From positions 1 to 36,546 of the forward strand of contig MFKJ01000003.1 of the NCBI GenBank assembly GCA_001779535.1: DNA of 36,546 nt, in the 5' to 3' direction. The position numbers were made by a program, and so were the translations under genes. Shown piece by piece: positions 1-8,008 of this stretch (its first letter is position 1; the number at the start of each line of letters is the position of its first letter). Source of the DNA: Candidatus Jorgensenbacteria bacterium RIFCSPHIGHO2_02_FULL_45_20. GTDB taxonomy: Bacteria; Patescibacteriota; Minisyncoccia; UBA6257; GWB1-50-10. Below the pieces are notes generated by a model. The model did not search any database. It saw only the letters and a program-made list of their open reading frames with translations, and was not told the origin of the DNA.

Positions 1-168
1 AGAAACAAATTGTCGCCTGTTCAGTTCATGCTACAATGGTCGAAGGCAAACGTCGTAAAAATGCCCATGGAGTCCAGAATAGGGTTGCATTATACATACT
101 GTTGACACCCTATCCTTACCGCCTTACTTTTAGAAATACGCGCGTGTTATCGCGCGCAGAATAACAAC
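1..168. other. Left-edge intergenic segment
   Basis: No convincing reading frame is visible. It may include the 3' flank of a gene outside the window. It holds the candidate promoter for the exonuclease gene and a short GC-rich hairpin (GCGCG/CGCGC arms around position 140-157) just upstream of the start codon. Confidence 0.4.
102..130 (+). promoter_or_regulatory. Candidate sigma-70 promoter for the exonuclease gene
   Basis: A perfect -35 TTGACA (102-107) is followed by a 17-bp spacer and a weak -10 TACTTT (125-130). The -35 is strong and the -10 is poor, so the call is moderate. The gene start at 169 has no evident Shine-Dalgarno. Confidence 0.45.
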
Positions 169-738
169 ATGGATAAGATAGTATTTGACGTGGAAACGAA
201 AAACACTTTCGCGGACATAGGCGGAGAAGCGAATATGCACAAGTTTGAAATATCCGTAGCGGCGGCATACTCTTATGACAAGGACGAGTACTATTGTTTT
301 GAAGAACGGGAACTTGACGAGTTGGGAGAAATGATGCGCAAAGCGGGGCTTATTATAGGTTTTTCAAGCAAGCGTTTCGACGTGCCTATTCTGAATAACT
401 ATTTCAAATTCAATCTTGGGGCGGTTCCCCACTACGATATCCTCGAACAAATTGAGAACAAATGGGGGCGGCGGATAAGTTTGGATTTGCTTAGCGAAGC
501 GAATCTCGGAATAAGGAAAACCGGCCACGGGCTTGAGGCCATAGAGTGGTATAAAAACGGGGAAATGGAAAAACTCAAGGAATACTGCAAGCAGGACGTT
601 AAGATAACGAAGCAGATTTTCGACCTTATAAAAGCCCAAAAATATCTGTGGATTCCGCAGAGAAATAATCCGGAAATGGCGAAAGTCGAACTGAAGTACG
701 AGGAAAAAGAACCTGACCCGCAGGGCGCTTTGCTATAA
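169..738 (+). CDS. RNase H-like 3'-5' exonuclease, DEDDy type
   Basis: This is a 189-residue protein with the layout of the RNase H-like exonuclease superfamily (YprB/RNase_H_2-like). The first motif is DVE (D7, E9), the second is an FD pair at residues 70-71, and the third is Y-x3-D (Y139, D143), which marks the DEDDy subgroup. These acidic residues bind two metal ions and remove nucleotides from 3' ends. The protein is a stand-alone exonuclease domain with no polymerase or helicase attached, so its substrate (DNA or RNA repair and turnover) cannot be read from the sequence. A tiny membrane-peptide gene and glyA follow on the same strand. The family is fairly sure, the biological role is not. 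Confidence 0.75.
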   Translation: MDKIVFDVETKNTFADIGGEANMHKFEISVAAAYSYDKDEYYCFEERELDELGEMMRKAGLIIGFSSKRFDVPILNNYFKFNLGAVPHYDILEQIENKWGRRISLDLLSEANLGIRKTGHGLEAIEWYKNGEMEKLKEYCKQDVKITKQIFDLIKAQKYLWIPQRNNPEMAKVELKYEEKEPDPQGALL

Positions 739-750
739 TTTAATTAAGAT

Positions 751-849
751 ATGTTTTTGAACCCCAAGAAACACAAAGTGCTTATATTTGTCGTGGTGAT
801 GATTCTCGCGCTTGGAATGATAGTGATGTATATGCCGCTATTTTTTTAG
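751..849 (+). CDS. 32-residue single-pass membrane peptide
   Basis: This ORF is too short for the supplied track. ATG at 751 opens a frame MFLNPKKHKVLIFVVVMILA... that ends at TAG 847-849. A short basic N-terminus (KKHK) is followed by about 20 hydrophobic residues, the look of one membrane helix with the N-terminus in the cytoplasm. A TATAAT lies 11 nt upstream (734-739), overlapping the end of the exonuclease gene. It sits 12 nt before glyA. The function is unknown; the clean signal-anchor composition is the main support. Confidence 0.5.
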   Translation: MFLNPKKHKVLIFVVVMILALGMIVMYMPLFF

Positions 850-861
850 TGGATCGAATTT

Positions 862-2085
862 ATGCGCGACAGGGATGTGTATAAAATAATCTCGGAAGAA
901 TCAAAGCGGCAGGCAAACACGCTTAACCTTATTGCCTCCGAAAACTATGTTTCGAGCGACGTGCTTGAAGCGCTCGGAAGCGTTTTTACGAATAAATACG
1001 CCGAAGGGTACCCGCGCGCGAGGTATTACGCGGGCGGAAAAAATGTTGACGATATCGAAGAATTGGCAAAATCGCGGGCGATGAAGTTGTTCCGTCTTTC
1101 CAAAGCCAAATGGAGCGTTAATGTTCAGCCGTACTCCGGTTCCCCCGCCAACCTTGCCGTATTAAGCGCGCTTATTCCTATCGGTGAAAAGATAATGGGA
1201 ATGTCGCTTGATGCCGGTGGACATCTGACGCACGGCCACAAGGCGAGTATAACAGGGAAACTATGGGAACAGACGCGCTATGGAGTTGACAGGATAAGCG
1301 AAGAAATTGACTATGGCGAGCTTTTGAACAGGGCGCTCATCGAGAGACCGAAATGCATAATAGCCGGAGGAAGCGCGTACTCGCGCATAATTGATTTTTC
1401 AAGGATGCGCACCATCGCTGATGAAATTAACGCTCTGCTTTTCATTGATATGTCGCACTTCGCGGGGCTTGTCGCTGGCGGCTTTTATCCGTCCCCTTTC
1501 AAATATGCCGATGTCGTTATGACGACGACTCACAAGACGCTCCGCGGTCCGCGCGCCGGCGTAATATTTTCAAGAAAAGAATTTTCGGCGGCAATAGACA
1601 GGTCGGTGTTTCCCGGCATACAGGGCGGGCCGCATATAAACCAGATTGCCGCCATCGCCGTAGCGCTTAAAGAAGCCGCCGCGCCGTCATTCAAAAGCTA
1701 CGCCAAACATGTAGTCGAGAACGCTAAAATACTCGCGAATGAGTTGGACGCTTTGGGCTGGAAAATCATCTCCGGAGGAACGGATACCCACCTGTTTTTG
1801 GTTGATACTATGTCGCGCGGCATCTCCGGCAAAACAGCAAGCGATTTACTTGAGGGTGTCGGCGTAGTTGTTAATAAAAATATGATTCCGTTTGACGAGC
1901 GAAACCCGGGCGATCCTTCGGGAATCCGTATCGGCACGCCCGCCATTACAACTCGCGGTATGAAGGAAAAAGAAATGAAAATAATCGCTGGAATCATAGA
2001 TAAAACGCTTGTCAAAAAATCCCGCCGTCCGGAAATCGAATCGCAAGTAAAAGAACTTTGCGGCAAATTTACGATGAAAAATTGA
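862..2085 (+). CDS. glyA: Serine hydroxymethyltransferase
   Basis: GlyA is a PLP enzyme that converts serine and tetrahydrofolate to glycine and 5,10-methylene-THF, the main source of one-carbon units. The 407-residue frame is full length for bacterial GlyA (about 410-420). The N-terminal segment NLIASENYVS, the YAEGYP substrate-loop region and the PLP lysine in TTTHKTLRGP (about K225) are all present. An in-frame TAG lies 15 nt upstream, so ATG 862 is the first possible start; no good Shine-Dalgarno precedes it. FolD, which uses its product, is encoded 0.8 kb downstream. This pair is often all that remains of folate metabolism in CPR genomes (family knowledge). Confidence 0.96.
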   Translation: MRDRDVYKIISEESKRQANTLNLIASENYVSSDVLEALGSVFTNKYAEGYPRARYYAGGKNVDDIEELAKSRAMKLFRLSKAKWSVNVQPYSGSPANLAVLSALIPIGEKIMGMSLDAGGHLTHGHKASITGKLWEQTRYGVDRISEEIDYGELLNRALIERPKCIIAGGSAYSRIIDFSRMRTIADEINALLFIDMSHFAGLVAGGFYPSPFKYADVVMTTTHKTLRGPRAGVIFSRKEFSAAIDRSVFPGIQGGPHINQIAAIAVALKEAAAPSFKSYAKHVVENAKILANELDALGWKIISGGTDTHLFLVDTMSRGISGKTASDLLEGVGVVVNKNMIPFDERNPGDPSGIRIGTPAITTRGMKEKEMKIIAGIIDKTLVKKSRRPEIESQVKELCGKFTMKN

Positions 2086-2123
2086 CAATTCGCGAGGTGC
2101 CGTAATACAATGAACTAAATTAT

Positions 2124-2231
2124 ATGGACTTCGCGAGTAACCTTTGGACGATTATTCTTTTACCGCTTGCGGCGCGCTTGCTTGTCGCCGCGGGCAACCG
2201 GTCGGAGGTTTTTTGCAGAGGTTCTCGATAA
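2124..2231 (+). CDS. Possible 35-residue hydrophobic peptide
   Basis: ATG 2124 to TAA 2229-2231 encodes a short peptide whose first 24 residues are largely hydrophobic (NLWTIILLPLAARLLVAAG). It could be a small membrane peptide or a remnant of a degraded gene. There is no Shine-Dalgarno, and part of the frame overlaps a GC-rich palindrome found elsewhere in the window. I prefer this frame over the 61-residue ORF at 2144 because of its composition, but the support is weak. Confidence 0.2.
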   Translation: MDFASNLWTIILLPLAARLLVAAGNRSEVFCRGSR

Positions 2232-2252
2232 AACAAAAGAGGAAGTTTGCAA

Positions 2253-2280
2253 AAAGCCCCCGACAAAAATCGAGGGTTTT
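2253..2280 (+). terminator. Rho-independent terminator
   Basis: An 11-bp stem with one C/A mismatch and one G-T wobble (AAAGCCCCCGA / TCGAGGGTTT) closes a 6-nt loop and runs into a T-rich tail. It would end transcripts coming from glyA or from the small frame after it. Confidence 0.65.
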
Positions 2281-2321
2281 GTTATTTAATAACCGAATTA
2301 ATGTTTTTATAGGAGTTGGTT

Positions 2322-2765
2322 ATGTCTGAAATCATACTTTTTACGTTGTCAGATTGTACGAAAAGCATGGAAATTTTCACCGAAATAAATAACAAAGATG
2401 TTATTGGACAGATTTATCTGTCCTCGTTAGAAATTTCCGCGGATTTAATTAAACCGATGTCGGCATGCAAAATTGCCCTTTTTGACAAGCCATTCCCACA
2501 AATAAGAAAGAGAGGAGGAAAAGAATTTAGATATCTTCAACCAAACGCACAAATAGCCCCTATTTGGGCGAAAAGTGCGGATTGGGTAGTTCAAATCTCT
2601 CCTAACATGAAGAACATACGCAGATGTGCATTGCACATCTGTAGTAGTTTTTTACATCATCGAGAAGAGAGAGAAAGAAACGGGTGGTTCCCGTGGGGGG
2701 AAAAGCCCAAAAAAATAGATAAAGACAAACAGGAAGCGCTTGGTAAAACTACAAGCGCTTGGTAA
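2322..2765 (+). CDS. Orphan hypothetical protein, 147 residues
   Basis: I do not recognise a family. The ORF track starts at a TTG (2316), but ATG 2322 has a good AGGAG Shine-Dalgarno (2311-2315) at 6 nt spacing, so that start is preferred. The N-terminal half is mixed alpha/beta in character. The C-terminal part is basic and charged (HHREERERN, EKPKKIDKDKQ). Several cysteines occur (C14, C50, C102, C107) without an obvious zinc pattern. The gene is isolated between two terminators, so it is transcribed alone. Its 3' end runs into a 19-bp-period direct repeat that supplies the stop codon. It is a real gene judging by the ribosome site, with unknown function. Confidence 0.5.
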   Translation: MSEIILFTLSDCTKSMEIFTEINNKDVIGQIYLSSLEISADLIKPMSACKIALFDKPFPQIRKRGGKEFRYLQPNAQIAPIWAKSADWVVQISPNMKNIRRCALHICSSFLHHREERERNGWFPWGEKPKKIDKDKQEALGKTTSAW

Positions 2766-2767
2766 AA
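2734..2767 (+). repeat. Two-copy 15-bp direct repeat at a gene end
   Basis: AAGCGCTTGGTAAAA occurs at 2734-2748 and 2753-2767, a 19-bp period. The second copy contains the stop codon of the orphan gene at 2322. In frame it encodes EALGKTTSAW, so the repeat may have lengthened the protein's C-terminus. Confidence 0.7.
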
Positions 2768-2772
2768 TCATC

Positions 2773-2799
2773 GTCCCCCGACCCATAAAGTCGGGGGAC
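2773..2799 (+). terminator. Rho-independent terminator, perfect 10-bp stem
   Basis: GTCCCCCGAC and GTCGGGGGAC form a perfect stem with a 7-nt loop, followed by AATCTTTT. It ends the transcript of the orphan gene just upstream and insulates folD. Confidence 0.85.
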
Positions 2800-2849
2800 A
2801 ATCTTTTATATCTGCCCGCTATTGTTAATCAAGCGCCTGCGCTGTTAAG

Positions 2850-3677
2850 ATGGTTTTAATGATTATAGATGGTAAGAAAATAGCCACAGAGATAATCGAT
2901 AAGCTGAAACAGCTTGAAAAACCGAAGAAATTCCTCGCGGCGTTTTTAATTGGTGAAAATTCGGCCTCCGAAAGTTTTATAAAACAAAAAGAAAAAACCG
3001 CGGCGGCTCTCGGCGTTGATTTCAGGACTTACAAATTTTTAAACGATATATCGCAGGATAAGCTTCGAAAAGAAGCGTTGAAAATAGTATTAGGCGGAAA
3101 ATGCGGCGGTGCCATTGTCCAGCTTCCACTCCCCGCCCACATCAATTCGCAGTATGTTCTGAACGCTATTCCGCGCGAGAAAGACGTTGACGTTCTCGGC
3201 GAACGCGCGCTCGGAGCATTTTACGCCGGACGGAATCCGGCGCTTCCTCCGGCTGTCGGCGCGTTTGAAGAAATATCGCGAGCGGCAAACTATCCGCTTA
3301 ATACTTCGCGGGTTGCTGTTGTCGGTCTCGGTAATTTAGTCGGCAAGCCGATAGCGGTTTGGTGCGCGGGCAAAGTACGGGAACTTTATCTTTTGGATAA
3401 GGGAAGCGACTTCGCGGTTTTGAAGCAGACGGATATAGCGGTGTGCGGCGCTGGAGTCCCCGGACTTATCAAACCGGAAATGTTAAAAGAAACCGCGCTT
3501 GTGGTTGACTTCGGTTACGGCTTAAAGAATGGTAAATTCTCCGGCGATTTCGACTCCGAAAGTTTAAAAATTAAAAATTACAAATTAAAAATTAACTTCA
3601 CTCCCACTCCCGGCGGTACCGGCCCCATTCTTGTCGCGAAACTATTTGAAAATTTTTTCACGCTCGCAAAAGAATGA
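2850..3677 (+). CDS. folD: Methylene-THF dehydrogenase / methenyl-THF cyclohydrolase
   Basis: FolD oxidises 5,10-methylene-THF with NAD(P) and hydrolyses the product to 10-formyl-THF. The 275-residue protein has GGAIVQLPLP, the KDVD segment, a Rossmann nucleotide site VVGLGNLVGKPIA and the C-terminal TPTPGGTGPI signature. The catalytic lysine of the Y-x3-K motif is present (K47), but the tyrosine is phenylalanine (F43). The family's GGVGPMT is GGTGPIL. An AT-rich stretch encoding SLKIKNYKLKINF sits in the variable loop before the last signature. ATG 2850 and ATG 2859 are both possible starts. It is convergent with recA. It works with glyA upstream. Confidence 0.93.
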   Translation: MVLMIIDGKKIATEIIDKLKQLEKPKKFLAAFLIGENSASESFIKQKEKTAAALGVDFRTYKFLNDISQDKLRKEALKIVLGGKCGGAIVQLPLPAHINSQYVLNAIPREKDVDVLGERALGAFYAGRNPALPPAVGAFEEISRAANYPLNTSRVAVVGLGNLVGKPIAVWCAGKVRELYLLDKGSDFAVLKQTDIAVCGAGVPGLIKPEMLKETALVVDFGYGLKNGKFSGDFDSESLKIKNYKLKINFTPTPGGTGPILVAKLFENFFTLAKE

Positions 3678-3682
3678 ATAAC

Positions 3683-3700
3683 CGCGCCGCAAGCGGCGGG
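3683..3700. repeat. REP-like GC palindrome between folD and recA
   Basis: CGCCGC-AA-GCGGCG (3685-3698) lies between the converging folD and recA genes. The core GCGCCGCARGCGG recurs at three other gene ends in this window. It has no T-tract, so it is not a standard terminator. Confidence 0.5.
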
Positions 3701-3736
3701 ACATCAGAGCGGGGACTTAATAAAAAATCAGATATT

Positions 3737-4777
3737 TTATTCTACCTCGGCCGGCGTTACTCCTTTCTTCTCCGCCGTTTCTTTTATTTTCTTTTTTATC
3801 GCTTCAAGCGTTTTTTTGTCCTCTTTGAGCTTCAACCGCGCGTTATCGAATCCAACTCCGAGTTTTTCTCCTTCAAACGACAAACTCGCGCCGGCTTTCG
3901 CGATAACGCCGTATTTAATTCCGGTATTCAAAACATCCGACTCATACGAAACACCCTCACCGTACATAATATCGAATTCAGCAATCCTGAACGGCGGAGC
4001 AACTTTGTTTTTTACGACTTTCGCTTTCGTCCTGTTCCCTATCACCTCCTCGCCTTTTTTCACCTGCGCGATGCGGCGCACGTCTATGCGCACCGAACAG
4101 TAAAACTTCAGAGCCATCCCGCCCGGAGTCGTTTCCGGATTGCCGAACATTATCCCTATTTTCATCCGTAGCTGGTTTATGAAAATTATAATCGTGCTGG
4201 TTTTGGCCGCTATCGCCGTAAGTTTTCGGAGCGCCTGCGACAAAAGCCGCGCCTGAAGTCCGATATGCTGCGCGCCCATTTCTCCCTCGATTTCCGCCCT
4301 TGGCGTAAGCGCCGCCACAGAATCCACGACAACAATGTTTATTATTCCGGAGCGTACCACGCTTTCAAGAATGTTCAGCGCCTCTTCGCCGTTGTCGGGC
4401 TGGGAAATGATAAGGTCTTTTACCTTCACGCCTATTCTCGCCGCGTATTCGGGGTCGAGCGCGTGTTCAGCGTCTATGAACGCCGCTTTCCCGCCGCGCT
4501 TCTGAACTTCGGCTATCGCGTGGAGAGCGAGAGTCGTTTTCCCCGAACTCTCTGGCCCGAAGATTTCTATAATTCGTCCTTTCGGCAATCCGCCGCCCAA
4601 AGCCATATCGAGCGAAAACGAGCCGGACGGAACAACTTCTACTTTCGTATGAAGATGATTGCCGAGAGTCATCACGGCTCCCTCGCCAAATCTGGAGCGA
4701 AGCGACTCCATGAGCGACTCTATACTGTCTCCTATCGGTTTACCGTCCGTTTCTTTTACATTTTTCTTTGTATTCAT
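3737..4777 (-). CDS. recA: Recombinase RecA
   Basis: RecA coats single-stranded DNA and drives strand exchange and the SOS response. The 346-residue protein has the Walker A loop GPESSGKT (residues 74-81), the Walker B-like strand [11 protein letters not shown], the L1/L2 DNA-binding region including [20 protein letters not shown], and a lysine- and glutamate-rich C-terminal tail. No LexA-type box is evident upstream. A TATAAT (4791-4786 on the minus strand) lies only 8 nt before the ATG and overlaps the stop codon of the upstream HTH gene. So transcription could begin essentially at the start codon, or recA could be read through from the upstream gene. Confidence 0.98.
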   Translation of the reverse strand: MNTKKNVKETDGKPIGDSIESLMESLRSRFGEGAVMTLGNHLHTKVEVVPSGSFSLDMALGGGLPKGRIIEIFGPESSGKTTLALHAIAEVQKRGGKAAFIDAEHALDPEYAARIGVKVKDLIISQPDNGEEALNILESVVRSGIINIVVVDSVAALTPRAEIEGEMGAQHIGLQARLLSQALRKLTAIAAKTSTIIIFINQLRMKIGIMFGNPETTPGGMALKFYCSVRIDVRRIAQVKKGEEVIGNRTKAKVVKNKVAPPFRIAEFDIMYGEGVSYESDVLNTGIKYGVIAKAGASLSFEGEKLGVGFDNARLKLKEDKKTLEAIKKKIKETAEKKGVTPAEVE

Positions 4778-4786
4778 TTTTAGATA

Positions 4787-5491
4787 TTATAATCCGCCGC
4801 CGGATAACTCGCCACTCGTTTCGAATTCCGGAACGATTGCGGGGGCGCTGGTTGCGACTTCAAAGAAAATTCTTTTTTCGATTGTGTATTCCTTGCCGAG
4901 AAATTTTTTCACGTTGAATTTAAGCGTATTAAATCCGGGCGAAAGTTTTATTTCTTTCTCAAAACTCCCGTCGCTCGAAAGATAAATCTGTTCGCCGTTC
5001 AGAATCAAGTCGTTTGTGGGAGGCGTCTTTCCTTTCAGCGTGAAGTTTTCCTCTTTGACTACCATATTGTCTTCCACTCCCGAAAGCGACAGTTCCGGCG
5101 TTCCGAAATACGAATAAAGCCGTACAAAAACATACACCGCCACAATAATTCCCAAAACGGAGAACGCGACAATCTTTTTGTTTAACCGGCGCCTTAGGAA
5201 CATGTTGCCCGGAAGCGTATTACTCGTTCCGGTTTTGCGCACAAAATCAGCATCTTTGAAGTGTTTAATCCAGACCTGTTCACCATCCAATCCAAGCGCC
5301 TTTGATATTTTTATGATGTATCCGTGAAGATATGGGGATGGGGGCAATTCCTCCACGCGCTTTTCGATGAGAAGCGACAAAAAACGGTCGGAAATGCCGG
5401 TTGTTTGCGATAGATAATCAAGCGACACGCCCTTGGCGCGCATCGCTTCAAGTATAATATCGGAGAAACTGTTCTTAAACTCATCTGTCAT
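4787..5491 (-). CDS. RodZ-like HTH membrane protein with extracellular Ig-like domain
   Basis: From ATG 5491 the protein has 234 residues. An N-terminal Cro/C1-type or HTH_25 domain (about 10-75) contains YLSQTTGISDRFLSLLIE and SPYLHGYIIKISKALG. One membrane helix follows (KKIVAFSVLGIIVAVYVFV), then a beta-rich extracellular domain with NDLILNGEQIYLSSDGSFEKEIKL, typical of Ig-like repeats. The layout matches RodZ, which links MreB to the cell wall, but the outer domain is not the usual one. The track's start at 5599 adds a basic segment over a hairpin; I take it as non-coding. The gene lies between ftsK and recA, all on the minus strand. Confidence 0.75.
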   Translation of the reverse strand: MTDEFKNSFSDIILEAMRAKGVSLDYLSQTTGISDRFLSLLIEKRVEELPPSPYLHGYIIKISKALGLDGEQVWIKHFKDADFVRKTGTSNTLPGNMFLRRRLNKKIVAFSVLGIIVAVYVFVRLYSYFGTPELSLSGVEDNMVVKEENFTLKGKTPPTNDLILNGEQIYLSSDGSFEKEIKLSPGFNTLKFNVKKFLGKEYTIEKRIFFEVATSAPAIVPEFETSGELSGGGL

Positions 5492-5625
5492 AATGACTAT
5501 TTTATCGCGTGAGGGTTTTTGGCACAAGCGCGCGTTTCTTATGTAACGCGAATCTCCCACCATTATAGGCGTGGGCTTCATACCGTGGGGAGACCACATT
5601 CTTATCCGCCGTCTATGACAATTTA
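5492..5625. other. ftsK-HTH intergenic segment with hairpins
   Basis: On the minus strand this short spacer holds CCCAC/GTGGG arms around a loop that contains TATAAT (5567-5562), plus a second small GTGG/CCAC hairpin at about 5584-5600. The TATAAT could serve the HTH gene with a leader of about 65 nt. I looked for a tRNA and did not find one. Confidence 0.35.
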
Positions 5626-7743
5626 TTATAACAAAACATCTCTCGGTTTCGCGCCTTCGCCGGGGCCAACTACTCCGCGCTCTTCCATCATATCAAGGAG
5701 TCGCGCGGCGCGGGCATAGCCAACTTTAAGACGGCGCTGGAGTAAAGACGCGGACGCTTTGCCGGCGCTTCTTATGACTTCAACCGCCTCCTCATAGAGT
5801 TCGTCGTCGTCCGCTTTTTCCTCAAATGCTTCAAAATTCGGAGCGTCAAGCGAAGGACGGTCATTTGCTTCCTCAAGCGACGAGCCGTTTATGAAGTCCT
5901 GCGAAAGAGACGGATTATTTTTCTTTATAAATTCAACAACTTTTTTTATCTCATCTTCCGAGATGTACGCTCCCTGAACGCGTTTCGGTTTTGACAATTC
6001 GGACGAAACGAAAAGCAAGTCCCCTCTTCCGAGAAGTTTTTCAGCTCCGGCGGAATCAAGAATCGTGCGCGAATCAACCTGGCTTGCGACTTGAAGAGCG
6101 ATTCGAGTCGTAATATTCGCCTTGATAAGACCTGTTATAACTTCAACCGATGGCCTCTGCGTTGATACGATCAAATGAATGCCAGTCGCGCGCGCCATCT
6201 GGGCGAGGCGGATTATCGCGCCCTCAACTTCCCTCCCGTATGAAGACATAAGATCGGCGAGTTCATCTATCACTATTAATATGTAAGGCAAGTCGCTGTG
6301 GTTTTTGTGATAACTTTTTATATCGCGAGAACCCGATTCAAGAAGAAGCTGATACCTGCGGTCCATTTCCTGTATCGCCCACCTAAGAGAACCAAGCGCT
6401 TTTTTGTTTTCCGTTATAACAGGCGCGAGAAGATGAGGAATGCCGCCGTATACGGACAGTTCGACTCTCTTCGGGTCAACCAATATGAGTCGCAGCGTGT
6501 CCGGTGAATTTTTGAAAAGAATGGACAGTAAAATCGCGTGTAGCATTATTGATTTTCCGCTTCCTGTGGCGCCGGCAACTAAAAGGTGCGGCATTTTGCT
6601 TATATCCTGGAATATCGGTTCGCCGCTTACATTTCTACCGAGACCGAACGTGAGTAAGCTGGATTTTTGAAATTCAGGATAAAGCAATATGCTTCCGAGA
6701 CGCACTATCGCCGCCGCCTTATTGGGAACTTCTATGCCAACGAGCGATTTTCCGGGAATAGGCGCCTCGATTCTTATAGGGTGCGCCGCGAGCGAAAGCG
6801 CGAGGTCTTGATTCAACGCTATGATTTTTGACAAACGAACCCCCTCCGCCGGTTTCAATGTGTAGCGCGTTACGGTAGGTCCGACGTTTATTTCTCCCAT
6901 TTCAACCGATATACCGAAACTTTCAAGCGTGCGCTTTATCATATTCGCGTTCGCGCGCAGGTCGCCTATCGTCGGTTTTTCTATCGTTGAAGAAAGAATG
7001 GAAAGAGGCGGGGCGATGTAATTTTTTATCCGCTTCTGTTTTAATTCCGTTAATTTTTCCGAATCGGTAACAAATTCCGGAATTTCATCACGCGCGCCGG
7101 AAGAACTCTCCCCTCTTTTTTTGTCTCTGGATAATTTCTCCTTGGTATTTTTCTGCGCGTATTCCGGCGTATTTTGCTCCGCGATTTTTTCCTCATCCGC
7201 GTAATTTTCGTAGGCGTCTTTTTTACGGAAAAGCGGAAAGTTTATATTAAGATTCAGCGGACGGTTGAGCGCAACCAAAGACGATATCACGAAAACAATA
7301 AATGTTATAAGAATGGACGCTGGAGTTCCGAACGGCTGTTTTAATTTTCCTGTAAAGCTACCCAACAGTCCCCCATGTCCGTTCGCGATAATGTCTATAA
7401 ACCCGAGCCCGGATATGAAAATAAGAATACTCGCTCCGGCGGTTATCCATATATCGCGCTTGAAGTCGCGTTCTTCGTCCGACAACAATGAAAACGCGAG
7501 TATGAAAAAAATCATGGGGAATAAGAAATACCCCCATCCGAAAAATTTAGTTAACGCATTGTATACCGAATTACCGAACGGCCCCGCCTGTCTAACTCCC
7601 GCGAGCAGGAATAATATTGCTATTCCCAAAAAAAGAACAACCCAAATAGTTTTCAAAATGTCCGGATGAAGAGAATCGGAAATTTTTGCGCTTTGTTTTT
7701 TCACGGCTGGAGTTTCTTTCTTATTTTTTGATTTTTTTGCCAT
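5626..7743 (-). CDS. ftsK: DNA translocase FtsK/SpoIIIE
   Basis: FtsK pumps chromosome DNA through the closing division septum. The 705-residue protein has hydrophobic N-terminal segments (about 30-170) forming the membrane anchor, a charged linker, and the motor with Walker A GATGSGKS and Walker B LILVDPKRVEL. The conserved MARATGIHLIVSTQRPSVEV block follows. The C-terminal gamma winged helix (SLLQRRLKVGYARAARLLDMMEERGVVG) reads KOPS-type polarity sequences in better-studied bacteria. The length and order are typical of SpoIIIE/SftA-size members. It reads away from the proposed replication origin next door. Confidence 0.97.
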   Translation of the reverse strand: MAKKSKNKKETPAVKKQSAKISDSLHPDILKTIWVVLFLGIAILFLLAGVRQAGPFGNSVYNALTKFFGWGYFLFPMIFFILAFSLLSDEERDFKRDIWITAGASILIFISGLGFIDIIANGHGGLLGSFTGKLKQPFGTPASILITFIVFVISSLVALNRPLNLNINFPLFRKKDAYENYADEEKIAEQNTPEYAQKNTKEKLSRDKKRGESSSGARDEIPEFVTDSEKLTELKQKRIKNYIAPPLSILSSTIEKPTIGDLRANANMIKRTLESFGISVEMGEINVGPTVTRYTLKPAEGVRLSKIIALNQDLALSLAAHPIRIEAPIPGKSLVGIEVPNKAAAIVRLGSILLYPEFQKSSLLTFGLGRNVSGEPIFQDISKMPHLLVAGATGSGKSIMLHAILLSILFKNSPDTLRLILVDPKRVELSVYGGIPHLLAPVITENKKALGSLRWAIQEMDRRYQLLLESGSRDIKSYHKNHSDLPYILIVIDELADLMSSYGREVEGAIIRLAQMARATGIHLIVSTQRPSVEVITGLIKANITTRIALQVASQVDSRTILDSAGAEKLLGRGDLLFVSSELSKPKRVQGAYISEDEIKKVVEFIKKNNPSLSQDFINGSSLEEANDRPSLDAPNFEAFEEKADDDELYEEAVEVIRSAGKASASLLQRRLKVGYARAARLLDMMEERGVVGPGEGAKPRDVLL

Positions 7744-7764
7744 ATGGTTTTGTGTGTGCTTTTA

Positions 7765-7793
7765 ATTAAATGCTAAATTTTGGCAAAATTCAA
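7765..7793 (-). promoter_or_regulatory. Candidate ftsK promoter
   Basis: On the minus strand TTGAAT (7793-7788), a 17-bp spacer and TTTAAT (7770-7765) make a good sigma-70 match about 20 nt before the ftsK ATG. It lies in the AT-rich edge of the proposed origin. Confidence 0.55.
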
Positions 7794-7987
7794 TTTTAAC
7801 CGGACCGGAAATTGTCGCTTAAAATGATATAGATATTTAGGGGGATTTTTCCGCCATAATGTGGAAACGATAAAGACATTCCCCCACCATTGCGGAAAAT
7901 ATTGAAACATCGGCGGCAAGCGGCAGAACTGTACTGGCGGAAACCGTATAAATTCGTTTCTGAACTTATTTTTAGTGATACGATAAG

Positions 7988-8008
7988 TTATCCACATATT
8001 GTGGATAA
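7988..8008. promoter_or_regulatory. Two perfect DnaA boxes in inverted orientation
   Basis: TTATCCACA (7988-7996) and TGTGGATAA (8000-8008) both match the strict DnaA box TTATNCACA. They face each other across 3 bp, making a 21-bp palindrome-like element in the gene-free region. Confidence 0.85.

Noticed and set aside
2144-2329. 61-residue ORF after glyA
   Set aside because: It reads through the terminator at 2253-2280 and has a random composition; the frame at 2124 is a slightly better candidate.
3674-4783. Plus-strand ORFs of 165, 95 and 172 residues
   Set aside because: They are antisense to recA, a certain gene.
5492-5599. N-terminal extension of the HTH protein
   Set aside because: The extra residues cross a hairpin spacer and precede the normal start of the HTH domain.
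5500-5620. Possible tRNA (GCGAATCTCCCACCA looked like a tRNA 3' end)
   Set aside because: No matching acceptor strand or anticodon arm could be found on either strand.
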